From: UBA7683 sp964643895 | Lineage (GTDB): Bacteria > Patescibacteriota > Saccharimonadia > Saccharimonadales > UBA7683 | Assembly: GCA_964643895.1 (NCBI GenBank) | Contig: CAZXUE010000016.1 | Coordinates: 1 to 19,294 of the forward strand | Reading direction: 5' to 3' | DNA length: 19,294 bases | Part shown: positions 1-6,626 of the stretch, one piece after another | Layout: each line of letters begins with the position of its first letter | Position numbering within the stretch: position 1 is the stretch's first letter | The notes under the pieces: model-generated | Told to the model about the DNA's origin: nothing | The model's database searches: none | Seen by the model: only the letters and a program-made list of their open reading frames with translations | Translations under genes and position numbers: made by a program

Positions 1-843
1 CTAATGCTTGGTGCGCCATTTCGTGTGCGAGAACTGCCGCAAGTTCGGATTCACTATTGGCAGCTTCAATAATATACTGTGCCATACAAGCCGGCCCTTG
101 GTGGTTTTTGTATAACGACGAAACAGCACAATAAAAAGCGGTGTCACAAACAATGCTGCAATCAAGAAGGGAGGTGACTTCATAACGCTACTCGTCTTAA
201 GCAACACCTGTGTATACACAGGGAGCGAAGCACCTTCGCCGCCGAGACTTAAGATAATATCACCAATTTTCGGCACAATTGTAGTCATCAGAAAGAAAAA
301 GGCGACAAATGTTATAAATGAGATAACCGTTGGATACGCCATAGCGCTTTTAATTTTACCCCTGATGGCAGCGTCTTTTTCTTGTTGAACCGCTAAGCGC
401 TTGAGTACGTCGTCTAAAATACCACCCTCTTCACCGGCGCGCACCATATTCACGTAAATTGGGGAGAAAGTTTTTTTGTGTTGCTCCAGCGCATCGGCAA
501 GTGATGCACCCCCTTCGATCTTTTTAATAACTGCTGAGAGCTGGGTTTTAAGGAGCTTGCTCTCGGTTTGTGTCTGTAGCGTACTCAAGCTTCGAACGAG
601 CGGAACACCCGCATTCGCAAGCGTCGCCAATTGGCGAGTAAAAATAACGAGATCTTTAGACTTTACTTTACCGCCGATCGAAAATTGCAATATCCCTCCA
701 GCTTTACCAGCTGGCTGCATACTGACAACTTTAAGACCCTGCTTTTTTAAATTATCGAAAGCCGCCTGTTTATCATCTGCCTCTACGACTGCCTTAACTG
801 TTTTTCCTGACCGATTAACGGCTATGTACTGAAAACGTGCCAT
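1..843 (-). CDS. pilC: Type IV pilus inner-membrane platform protein PilC/GspF, C-terminally truncated
   Basis: PilC/GspF is the polytopic platform protein that couples the PilB ATPase to pilin assembly in the inner membrane. Seen: an N-terminal segment starting MARFQYIAVNRSGK, a first T2SSF domain at about residues 65-190 with the typical FTRQLATLANAGVPLVRSL stretch, a membrane segment near 170-190, another near 225-243, and the linker ending LKLPIVNP that normally opens the second T2SSF repeat. Family members are about 400 residues; this one stops at 280 with a TAG at the very window edge, so the second T2SSF domain and last membrane helix are missing. The final ~20 codons also encode a protease motif in another frame, so the truncation is probably a junction artefact or rearrangement. 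It follows pilB by 3 bases and is surely cotranscribed with it. Confidence 0.9.
   Translation of the reverse strand: MARFQYIAVNRSGKTVKAVVEADDKQAAFDNLKKQGLKVVSMQPAGKAGGILQFSIGGKVKSKDLVIFTRQLATLANAGVPLVRSLSTLQTQTESKLLKTQLSAVIKKIEGGASLADALEQHKKTFSPIYVNMVRAGEEGGILDDVLKRLAVQQEKDAAIRGKIKSAMAYPTVISFITFVAFFFLMTTIVPKIGDIILSLGGEGASLPVYTQVLLKTSSVMKSPPFLIAALFVTPLFIVLFRRYTKTTKGRLVWHSILLKLPIVNPNLRQFSHTKWRTKH
2..73 (-). pseudogene. Fragment of an M48-like zinc metalloprotease, out of frame with pilC
   Basis: Read in a different minus-strand frame from pilC, bases 73 down to 2 encode IIEAANSESELAAVLAHEMA followed by HQAL. This matches the M48 peptidase signature ELAaVLAHEhxH, with the zinc-binding HExxH at bases 25-11. 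It runs off the window without a stop, and no protease-like sequence is visible upstream of about base 80, where the pilC frame takes over. A match of this length to such a specific motif is very unlikely by chance, so the edge appears to join part of a protease gene to a broken pilC. Whether this is an assembly chimera or a genuine rearrangement cannot be told from the window. Confidence 0.55.
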
Positions 844-846
844 ACG

Positions 847-2628
847 CTACTCCCTTGTTACTCGCAAAATTTCTTCAACTGTTGTAAGACCGCGAAGCGC
901 TTTTACAAAACCGTCCATATGCATAGTTACCATACCGCTTTTAATGGCCGATTCTTGAATAACCTCGCTTGTATTATTATTCATAATTAAATGCTGAATG
1001 TGACTAGAGTTCTCAAGTACCTCATAGATACCGAAACGACCTTTATAGCCCGCACCTCCACAAGCATCGCACCCTTCTTCGTTCGCCTTCCATAAACGAG
1101 TGATATGCTTGGCATCGGTTGAGGAATCACTGCTATCCGCGCCGACACCCTCTGATAAAGCCAATTTTTCGAGCTCATTGATCTTCTTGAAATCTTCTGC
1201 CGTCTTAATACTGAACATTTTTTTAATTTCATCGAGTTCGCCATCAGCTGGCTTATATGCTATTCGGCATTCTTGACACACGCGACGGACCAGCCGCTGG
1301 CCCAGCACTGCTCGAACCGTTGAGGCAATCAAGAACGGTTCTATCCCCATATCCAGCAATCGTGGCAAACAGGTAGCTGCATTGTTGGTATGCAGCGTTG
1401 AAAAAACCAAGTGACCAGTCAGAGCGGCCTGCACTCCCATATCTGCAGTTTCACCGTCACGAATTTCTCCCACCATAATGATGTTTGGGTCTTGGCGAAG
1501 GAGCGCACGCAAACCAGAAGCAAAGGTCATTCCTGCAACCGGATTTACCTGAGTTTGATTAGCACCTGTAATTTTATACTCAATTGGATCTTCCACAGTT
1601 GAAATATTAACCGTGTGATTATTAAGGAGCGAAAGCACGCTAAACAACGTTGTTGATTTACCTGAACCGGTTGGACCAGTTACCAATATCATGCCATGTG
1701 GCTCAATAATTGCCGTGTTGATCGTCTGCAGCGCGCTGCCCCAAAAACCTAGTTCTTCCATACTCTGCGCTTTGTTGGATTCATCAAGAATACGCAGAAC
1801 AACTTTTTCACCGTCTGCTATTGGCAACGTAGAAACACGCAGCGCATACATCTTTCCGGCCTTTACTATTTTGAAACGGCCGTCTTGCGGAATGCGTCGC
1901 TCGTCAATTTTTAAATTCGCCAGAATTTTTACGCGACTCACCAGTGCTGCCTGCACCTTCTTGGGCAATCTATCGGCTTCTCTGAGAACACCGTCAACCC
2001 GATATCGAACTTGCACAAATTCCTCGCGTGGCTCAATGTGAATATCGGAAGCTCCTGACTTAATAGCAAACTCTATAAGTAGCGTTACTGTTTGGGCAAT
2101 GGGGGAATCTTCGGCTAAATCAGCCTCACTCACATCAATCACTTCGCTTTCTGCTTCGGTATCTTCGGCGATTACTTTTGTCAGCTCGCTACTCATTTCT
2201 CCACGATACAGGTCAAGTGCCTGGGCAATATTCTGGTGCGTTGCAAGGTAGAGCGCCGGCTGAGAATCGAGTTGTTTTTGCAAAGAATCGACCGCCTGCA
2301 GATCATCGGGATCTTCCATCGCAAGCTGTTTTACGCCGCCTTCTTCACCAAAAACCACCGCATTATAACGGCGGGCGATTCGTTCAGGAATAAGCTTGAG
2401 TAATGCGATATCAATCTTCTTTGGGTCAAGTTGAATAAACGGGGTACCGGATTCTTCTGCATACCACTCGGCTAGTTCTTCATCAGTAATAACACCCCGT
2501 TTCAATACTGTTTCTTGGAGTGATTTTTTCTGCTTAGTGGCTGCTTGCTCAAGCTTTGAGAGCTCGGCCTCCGCAAGCTTTTTATGGCCACTGAGCAATT
2601 TCCTGACTGTCTTATCAGATATATTCAT
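847..2628 (-). CDS. pilB: Type IV pilus extension ATPase PilB/GspE
   Basis: Hexameric cytoplasmic ATPase powering pilus extension. About 593 residues from the ATG at 2628. Seen in order: an N-terminal GspE/PilB domain (first ~150 residues), the catalytic core with SGASDIHIEP, Walker A GPTGSGKST (about base 1676), the Walker B region RQDPNIIMVGEIRDGETA, a His box TGHLVFSTLHTN, and a split zinc site CxxC (CQEC) about 70 residues before a second CxxC (CDAC) near the C terminus. A TTG start at 2649 is possible but lies on the likely -10 element TATACT (2640-2645), so the ATG at 2628 is preferred. No Shine-Dalgarno is seen. pilC starts 3 bases after its stop. Identity is secure; the start is moderately sure. 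Confidence 0.95.
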   Translation of the reverse strand: MNISDKTVRKLLSGHKKLAEAELSKLEQAATKQKKSLQETVLKRGVITDEELAEWYAEESGTPFIQLDPKKIDIALLKLIPERIARRYNAVVFGEEGGVKQLAMEDPDDLQAVDSLQKQLDSQPALYLATHQNIAQALDLYRGEMSSELTKVIAEDTEAESEVIDVSEADLAEDSPIAQTVTLLIEFAIKSGASDIHIEPREEFVQVRYRVDGVLREADRLPKKVQAALVSRVKILANLKIDERRIPQDGRFKIVKAGKMYALRVSTLPIADGEKVVLRILDESNKAQSMEELGFWGSALQTINTAIIEPHGMILVTGPTGSGKSTTLFSVLSLLNNHTVNISTVEDPIEYKITGANQTQVNPVAGMTFASGLRALLRQDPNIIMVGEIRDGETADMGVQAALTGHLVFSTLHTNNAATCLPRLLDMGIEPFLIASTVRAVLGQRLVRRVCQECRIAYKPADGELDEIKKMFSIKTAEDFKKINELEKLALSEGVGADSSDSSTDAKHITRLWKANEEGCDACGGAGYKGRFGIYEVLENSSHIQHLIMNNNTSEVIQESAIKSGMVTMHMDGFVKALRGLTTVEEILRVTRE

Positions 2629-2639
2629 GCTTACGCTTA

Positions 2640-2645
2640 AGTATA
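2640..2645 (-). promoter_or_regulatory. Candidate extended -10 element for pilB
   Basis: Minus-strand TGC-TATACT, an extended -10, ends 11 bases before the preferred pilB ATG. No good -35 is visible. Transcription would begin about 4-5 bases before the start codon, leaving almost no leader. Confidence 0.5.
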
Positions 2646-2693
2646 GCAAAAGTCAAAGATATCAGTGAGGAACCCTCGCCCACCCTCATCTCT

Positions 2694-2764
2694 CGTCATC
2701 TCGGGTGTAATCGTGAGTTTACTCGCTACTTTCAATTAGATCTTTCGACAAGCTCAAGATGACG
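2694..2764. repeat. Small repeat-like element with imperfect terminal inverted repeats
   Basis: The 226-base gap between divergent pilB and the PRC-barrel gene has no credible gene. Within it, CGTCATCTCG (2694-2703) is an inverted match, 9 of 10, to CAAGATGACG (2755-2764), and the right end reads TTTCGACAAGCTCAAGATGACG. From memory, sequences like this are common as short dispersed REP/MITE-like repeats in many bacterial genomes. It is inferred to be such a remnant; only one copy is recognisable here. Confidence 0.4.
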
Positions 2765-2876
2765 GATGCAAGAAGTTAGCAGGAAACGTGACAGGGAGTA
2801 GAATGCACAGATGCACATACCGTACTTATATGAGTTACTTATATCGAATTCAGGTTAATTACAGTAAACTATACAT

Positions 2877-3452
2877 ATGCTTCTTCTTGATTCGCAGTTG
2901 AAAAATGTATCGGTTATGAGCCTGCAGAGTGGCACCGCACTTGGGTCCACAGCCGCTCCAATTATTGACCCTCGTAAACTTCAGGTTATTGCATACCACG
3001 TAATTGGGCCGCGCGTTCAAGAGGAAAGCGTGCTGCATACTGCCGACATCAGAGAAATCGGACCACTTGGCTTAATCGTTGATGGCACTGACAGCGTCAT
3101 GGCGCTCGACGAAGACTTGGTACGCCTACAAGAAGTCGCTCGCCTTAATTTTAGCCTCATTGGCAAACCCGTTTTTGACGAGAGCAAAAAACGACTTGGT
3201 AAAATTGTTGAATATACTTTGGAAAGTGACAGCTTTTTTGTGCAAAAGCTACACGTTAGCCAATCGGTTATGAAGAATTTAAAGTCGGCAAACCTACTTA
3301 TTCACCGCTCTCAAGTTGTTGAAGTTACCGACACTAAAATCATTGTTCGCTCGGGTTCGGTAAAGGAACAGGTTGGTCTGGCTCAGGTGCTAAATCCGTT
3401 CCGGAAGAATGCTCAAGCTCAACTAACCCCCGAAGCACGCTTAGAGCACTAG
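2877..3452 (+). CDS. PRC-barrel domain protein
   Basis: A 191-residue soluble protein with two PRC-barrel-like units: residues about 2-80 (opening MLLLDSQLKNVSVMSLQSGT, the usual start of stand-alone PRC-barrel proteins) and about 90-165 (LIGKPVFDESKKRLGKIVEY). PRC barrels are small beta-barrels found in RimM, photosynthetic reaction-centre subunit H and many uncharacterised proteins; the partner here is unknown. The ATG at 2877 is preferred over the Met at 2916 because the early residues fit the family. TATACAT abuts the start codon and a weaker TACAGT lies 11 bases upstream; no Shine-Dalgarno is seen. It is transcribed away from pilB as an apparent single-gene unit. Domain call is confident, role unknown. 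Confidence 0.85.
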   Translation: MLLLDSQLKNVSVMSLQSGTALGSTAAPIIDPRKLQVIAYHVIGPRVQEESVLHTADIREIGPLGLIVDGTDSVMALDEDLVRLQEVARLNFSLIGKPVFDESKKRLGKIVEYTLESDSFFVQKLHVSQSVMKNLKSANLLIHRSQVVEVTDTKIIVRSGSVKEQVGLAQVLNPFRKNAQAQLTPEARLEH

Positions 3453-3609
3453 GATCCGCAGCTCGTTGCCACGCGTCCTGGCCTACATCAGTACAAGCAA
3501 TACGAATAAGCCACCCTGCTGCACAACTCGGTCTCCATACATAAGACCCTCTGTCGATTAATATTTCAGCGATCCCACGTGCATCATTATATCGTCTCGC
3601 TAGCTTCAT
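3340..3609 (-). CDS. Doubtful small ORF after recX, weakly like a RarA/MgsA C-terminal segment
   Basis: An 89-codon open frame whose ATG lies inside the end of recX (23-base overlap) and whose tail runs antisense into the last 113 bases of the PRC-barrel gene. Residues 1-60 look protein-like: WLIRIACTDVG followed a few residues later by ADPSAL resembles RLVRIASEDVG-LADPRAL of the RarA (MgsA) AAA+ ATPase C-terminal region, with an apparent insertion. The part overlapping the PRC gene looks like a shadow. It could be a decayed gene remnant, a real last gene of the recA-recX operon, or chance. It is the only candidate content of 3453-3586. Confidence 0.25.
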   Translation of the reverse strand: MKLARRYNDARGIAEILIDRGSYVWRPSCAAGWLIRIACTDVGQDAWQRAADPSALSVLRGLVELEHSSGTDLAPEPDQPVPLPNPSEQ

Positions 3610-4339
3610 CTATGTAATCTCTAATATCGTCATAGTCAAATCCTTGGCGGAGGAGGTATTGGGTTAATTTTACATTATCTTGATATTTTGGCAATCTTCT
3701 TTTTTTGTTAATGATTTCTCTAAGGTTCTCAATTTCGGTTTCATTTTGATTTTGCAATACTGTCGCAATAATTTCTGAGTCAACTGATTTGGCGCGTAGT
3801 TCCTGCTCAAGTTTGCGCTTGCTTGATTTTTTAGTGAGTTGACGTGAATTAACCCAGGCACGTGCGAACACTTCATCATTAATATAGCGCTTCTCATCAA
3901 GCCGAGCCATCACCCGCTCAATCATGTTCTTAACCTTCGTTTTATCAATCTCACGCTTCACAAATTGCCGAACACCAGATTTGTCTATATAGATTTTGGG
4001 TTTTGGATACAGAAATGTCCGTGTGAGATAATCCTGAATTTCTCGCTTACTCCGGGGCCGAATCATCACATAGTTGAGCGCCCGCTCATAAGCTTTACCA
4101 AACGCCGATTCATCAATAAAATCCGTCAATTCTTCTTGCGTAAACTGCTTCCCGACAAACAGCTTTGCGCCCGCTAACTGATACTCACTGAGAGAAAAGC
4201 TATATTTTTCATCAATATAAATCGAGTACCGATCCTGTCGCTTTTGCTGCTTAGTTATCTTGGTGATTTTAAGCTCTTTAGAATCAGAAGAATTGTTTTT
4301 ACTTGACCCTGGACTGTACTGAACAGGCTTGATAATCAT
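3587..4339 (-). CDS. recX: Regulatory protein RecX
   Basis: RecX binds RecA filaments and limits their extension and activity. The 250-residue protein has a lysine-rich N-terminal part, then helical RecX repeats: RALNYVMIRPRSKREIQDYL (about 88-107), LDEKRYINDEVFARAWVNSR with the following SKRKLEQELRAKSVDSEII, and a C-terminal repeat ending LLRQGFDYDDIRDYI. Length is toward the upper end for the family because of the N-terminal extension. Its ATG overlaps the stop of orf163 as ATGA (4336-4339), so translation is probably coupled. It is in the recA operon but separated from recA by five genes, whereas classic arrangements place recX directly after or fused near recA. Confidence 0.9.
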   Translation of the reverse strand: MIIKPVQYSPGSSKNNSSDSKELKITKITKQQKRQDRYSIYIDEKYSFSLSEYQLAGAKLFVGKQFTQEELTDFIDESAFGKAYERALNYVMIRPRSKREIQDYLTRTFLYPKPKIYIDKSGVRQFVKREIDKTKVKNMIERVMARLDEKRYINDEVFARAWVNSRQLTKKSSKRKLEQELRAKSVDSEIIATVLQNQNETEIENLREIINKKRRLPKYQDNVKLTQYLLRQGFDYDDIRDYIDEASETI

Positions 4340-4827
4340 AGTAGTTCGCCAGCGACCCTGACTATTTCTTCGCTAGTTTTTGGCAGGTCTACCCATCTAT
4401 TACTCTGAACGCCACCATGAAGATAACTAACCTGCACCCTATTGGCCGAAGCCATAACCAGTCCTTGGAGAGTCACTTCTCCTTGACGTCTTTGTGCGGC
4501 CAAGTAGCCAGTCACTGCCACTTTAGCTGAACCCGACAAGCCACCTCGCGGTATTAGGAGGGCTCTTGATGAAGGTACATATAACGAACTAGGAAGTTCG
4601 CGTGTTTCACAAATCGGCGCACCCCCAACTGCTGTGACAATAATAAATCCTGCTAAATCGGATCTGTAAAACCCATATTCAAGTGACCTGCCAGCTTCGC
4701 TAATCTCATCATCTTGCTCTGCACCGAGTATCAACAAGCTCTGCCCGTAATCCACAGTGGCGGATGGATCAATATCTAGACTAAGCCTAGCGATTGCTCC
4801 GTGGTTACTGTCAACTTCTGCTGTCAT
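4336..4827 (-). CDS. Hypothetical protein orf163 in the recA-recX operon
   Basis: Not recognised. A 163-residue soluble-looking protein without signal peptide or clear membrane helix; beta-rich stretches such as LAGFIIVTAVGGAPI and SRALLIPRGG, and a C-terminal helix SEEIVRVAGELL. Coding is supported by context: it starts 3 bases after the S51-like peptidase stop, with GAGGTG in the end of that gene as a well-placed Shine-Dalgarno (6 bases from the ATG), and its TGA overlaps the recX ATG. One could guess a small binding or enzyme-accessory role, but no motif supports a specific function. Confidence 0.7.
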   Translation of the reverse strand: MTAEVDSNHGAIARLSLDIDPSATVDYGQSLLILGAEQDDEISEAGRSLEYGFYRSDLAGFIIVTAVGGAPICETRELPSSLYVPSSRALLIPRGGLSGSAKVAVTGYLAAQRRQGEVTLQGLVMASANRVQVSYLHGGVQSNRWVDLPKTSEEIVRVAGELL

Positions 4828-4830
4828 GTA

Positions 4831-5427
4831 TCACACCTCAAAGACTTCAAACTCGCCTTCTTTAAGTGCATAGATTGGTAAATTTGCATCACCATACGCT
4901 GCCAGCTCAGCTCTTGCCTTCTCCCAATTTATTGGTCCGCGCGGATCATCGTTGCCGTACTCAGAATTAAAATGCGGAATCATCTTTATGGGTAGTATTC
5001 CAAGACCGTCTTTGCATTGACGCCAATCGCACGTCCAAAAAGATACAGACAACGCATCTGAACTTGCCGAATTAGTCCCGACAACTTTGCCCTCCCAGGT
5101 TTTTGGCAAATCAAACTGTCGAAGCCAGTAGAGCAACAAATGATCATCGCCGCCGTGAATATAGGTTACATCGTTTCTTGCAACCTGCTCTTCAAATGTA
5201 TCTGGCCATGCAAGCTCGAAGCTAATATCAATTCCTGCTGGCGCCCATTCTTTAAACCCCTCAACATAAGCTGGATACTTTCCTTCCCAGTTTTCTCGTT
5301 TCTCCGCAAAAAAACAAAAGAGTACCTTTGGGTTTTCGCCCAAACCCTTCACCAACTCCGCTACAAATTTCTTCGCGCCAGGAATTTTATTTTTAAGCCC
5401 GCCAGAATTTAAAACATATTTGGTCAT
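4831..5427 (-). CDS. Peptidase S51-like (dipeptidase E family) protein
   Basis: 198 residues from the ATG at 5427. Family knowledge: S51 enzymes (PepE, cyanophycinase) are cytoplasmic serine hydrolases with class-I glutamine-amidotransferase-like folds. Seen: the glycine turn VTYIHGGDD (88-95), a nucleophile-elbow-like GTNSASSDAL (117-126) with Ser120 in place of the Ser in GxSAGA, and IPHFNS (150-155) with His152 at the position of the family histidine. The elbow lacks the usual glycine after SA, so activity or specificity may differ. The longer open frame up to 5541 overlaps orf105 and is not needed: the ATG at 5427 has AGAGAGG upstream and overlaps the orf105 TGA as ATGA. Family call moderately sure, substrate unknown. 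Confidence 0.75.
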   Translation of the reverse strand: MTKYVLNSGGLKNKIPGAKKFVAELVKGLGENPKVLFCFFAEKRENWEGKYPAYVEGFKEWAPAGIDISFELAWPDTFEEQVARNDVTYIHGGDDHLLLYWLRQFDLPKTWEGKVVGTNSASSDALSVSFWTCDWRQCKDGLGILPIKMIPHFNSEYGNDDPRGPINWEKARAELAAYGDANLPIYALKEGEFEVFEV

Positions 5428-5741
5428 GCAGTGAGACCTCTCTGAAGAACGGTTTCGCTTAGCGGCGTGCCGAGTGGCGAATAATCTGCTCTGTGCCTTG
5501 GGACCGCCAAAGCTGCAGCCGAACCTGATGAAAGTCGACAAGCAGCAACCTTATAACCCTCTCTGTCCATCGAGGCCGCCAGCGCCCACGTTGCAACTAA
5601 AAGCCGCCTGCTCGTCATATCTTCTCCAACAACCATCCAGTCAACTCGCAGGACTTCCTCTGGTAAATTATCGTCCTCAATCAGACCATCCGCAATGCGA
5701 AGCCCCCCTATCCAATCACCAGCATAGGAATGTTTTTGCAA
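5424..5741 (-). CDS. Hypothetical protein orf105
   Basis: Not recognised. The open frame of up to 105 codons begins at a TTG (5741) inside the end of the RBBP9-like gene and finishes in an ATGA overlap with the S51-like gene. Internal methionines are at 5636 and 5618; a G-rich run just after the RBBP9-like stop could be a ribosome site for a start between these, so the true N terminus is uncertain. Residues such as ADGLIEDDNLPEEVLRVDW and RRLLVATWALAASMDREG look like a helical soluble protein. The exact stop/start overlap with the next gene supports real translation. An alternative is a frameshifted remnant fused to the upstream hydrolase. Confidence 0.5.
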   Translation of the reverse strand: MQKHSYAGDWIGGLRIADGLIEDDNLPEEVLRVDWMVVGEDMTSRRLLVATWALAASMDREGYKVAACRLSSGSAAALAVPRHRADYSPLGTPLSETVLQRGLTA

Positions 5742-6292
5742 TGTACCCGTCGGATCAACATTGGGAATTTAGTAAATCGCGCATCAAGCGAAGTGGAGAA
5801 ATGCCCACCTCCAGGCACAGCCACTAACTCGCCATCAGTTTCTTGAGAAAGCGTCTGAGCCCCCTCAAGCGGGCACCATGGGTCATTGTTGCCATGCACA
5901 AACAACAACTTTTCAGCACTAGTTTTTATTTTTTCAAAATCAAATGCTTGCGTGAATATCCGATCGTGTTGTGCCTCCATGCCTTGAACCATGCGGTCAA
6001 ATGAACTTACCATCACGGCAGTTTTCACCTTTACGAGCTTCGGTAGAGCCTGCAGTAGATACAGCACTTCAACAGAACCAGAAGAATGCCCGATAATAAG
6101 GTTGTCGTGAAAATCCCACTCGTTACGAGCCAGTAAAAATTCTGTCATCTCTTTTGTGTCTGGATGATCGGAATGAGGCAAATCTGGTACCCATACAGCA
6201 TGGCCTCGCTGCTCCAACTCAGATTTCAGCCACTGATACCAGTGTCCCTGTGAATTTTGCTCCATAGCATGTAAAATAACTGCGCGTTTCAT
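5708..6292 (-). CDS. RBBP9/YdeN-type serine hydrolase
   Basis: A 194-residue single-domain alpha/beta hydrolase of the RBBP9/YdeN family. Seen: N-terminal strand KRAVILHAM with the conserved WYQWLKSELEQRGH, proline-rich VPDLPHSDHP, nucleophile elbow GHSSGS with Ser70, the acid Asp137 in HGNNDPWCP, and His164 in PGGGHFS, giving a complete catalytic triad. Members are usually 180-190 residues, so the C-terminal tail after FPML is slightly long and overlaps orf105 by 34 bases. It starts 5 bases after mazG stops. Substrates of bacterial members are mostly unknown; esterase activity is a reasonable expectation. Confidence 0.88.
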   Translation of the reverse strand: MKRAVILHAMEQNSQGHWYQWLKSELEQRGHAVWVPDLPHSDHPDTKEMTEFLLARNEWDFHDNLIIGHSSGSVEVLYLLQALPKLVKVKTAVMVSSFDRMVQGMEAQHDRIFTQAFDFEKIKTSAEKLLFVHGNNDPWCPLEGAQTLSQETDGELVAVPGGGHFSTSLDARFTKFPMLIRRVHCKNIPMLVIG

Positions 6293-6297
6293 CTAGC

Positions 6298-6624
6298 TTA
6301 GCTCCACGTTCTCGTCTGATTAATCTTTTCTTTATAGATGAACGCTTCGTAGAGATTAACTCCAAGATGGTTGCACAGATCTAAAAGCAGAATAAGAACA
6401 TCCGCAGCCTCTTCGGCTACGTTGCTTGACGATGTAGTAGCGCTTGTTTTGACTGACGTATGTTTACGAACACCCCGAGCCAGCTCACCTAGCTCCTCAG
6501 TGAGAAGCATTATTCGTTCCGCGCTGGTTTGGCTATTAAGGCCACGTTGATCAAGAACTTTTTTTACATAGGCTTGAATTTCAGCAAGTGATGCATTTTT
6601 TGAAAGATCCTCAAGATCGTTCAT
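6298..6624 (-). CDS. MazG-like nucleotide pyrophosphohydrolase
   Basis: A 108-residue all-alpha NTP pyrophosphatase of the MazG superfamily, expected to hydrolyse non-canonical or excess nucleoside triphosphates to monophosphates. Seen: metal-binding motif I LTEELGELARG (Glu43, Glu44, Glu47) and motif II AEEAADVLILLLDL (Glu71, Glu72, Asp75), the EExxE...ExxD arrangement of the fold; length fits single-domain members. It starts 2 bases after the recA stop, with GAGGA in the end of recA as Shine-Dalgarno, so it is coexpressed with recA. Nucleotide-pool cleaning beside a recombinase fits DNA-damage tolerance, but that link is inference. Confidence 0.88.
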   Translation of the reverse strand: MNDLEDLSKNASLAEIQAYVKKVLDQRGLNSQTSAERIMLLTEELGELARGVRKHTSVKTSATTSSSNVAEEAADVLILLLDLCNHLGVNLYEAFIYKEKINQTRTWS

Positions 6625-6626
6625 GA

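Noticed and set aside
476..832. Plus-strand open frame opposite pilC
   Set aside because: Fully antisense to a well-supported gene, with Ser/Cys-rich composition typical of a shadow frame.
1691..2041. Plus-strand open frame opposite pilB
   Set aside because: Antisense to the conserved ATPase core and without a recognisable domain.
2629..2649. TTG start for pilB giving seven extra residues
   Set aside because: The extension overlaps the extended -10 (TGC-TATACT) and adds nothing conserved; ATG at 2628 fits the spacing seen for other genes.
5428..5541. Upstream in-frame extension of the S51-like gene
   Set aside because: It overlaps orf105 over its whole length; the ATG at 5427 has a Shine-Dalgarno and a stop/start overlap.
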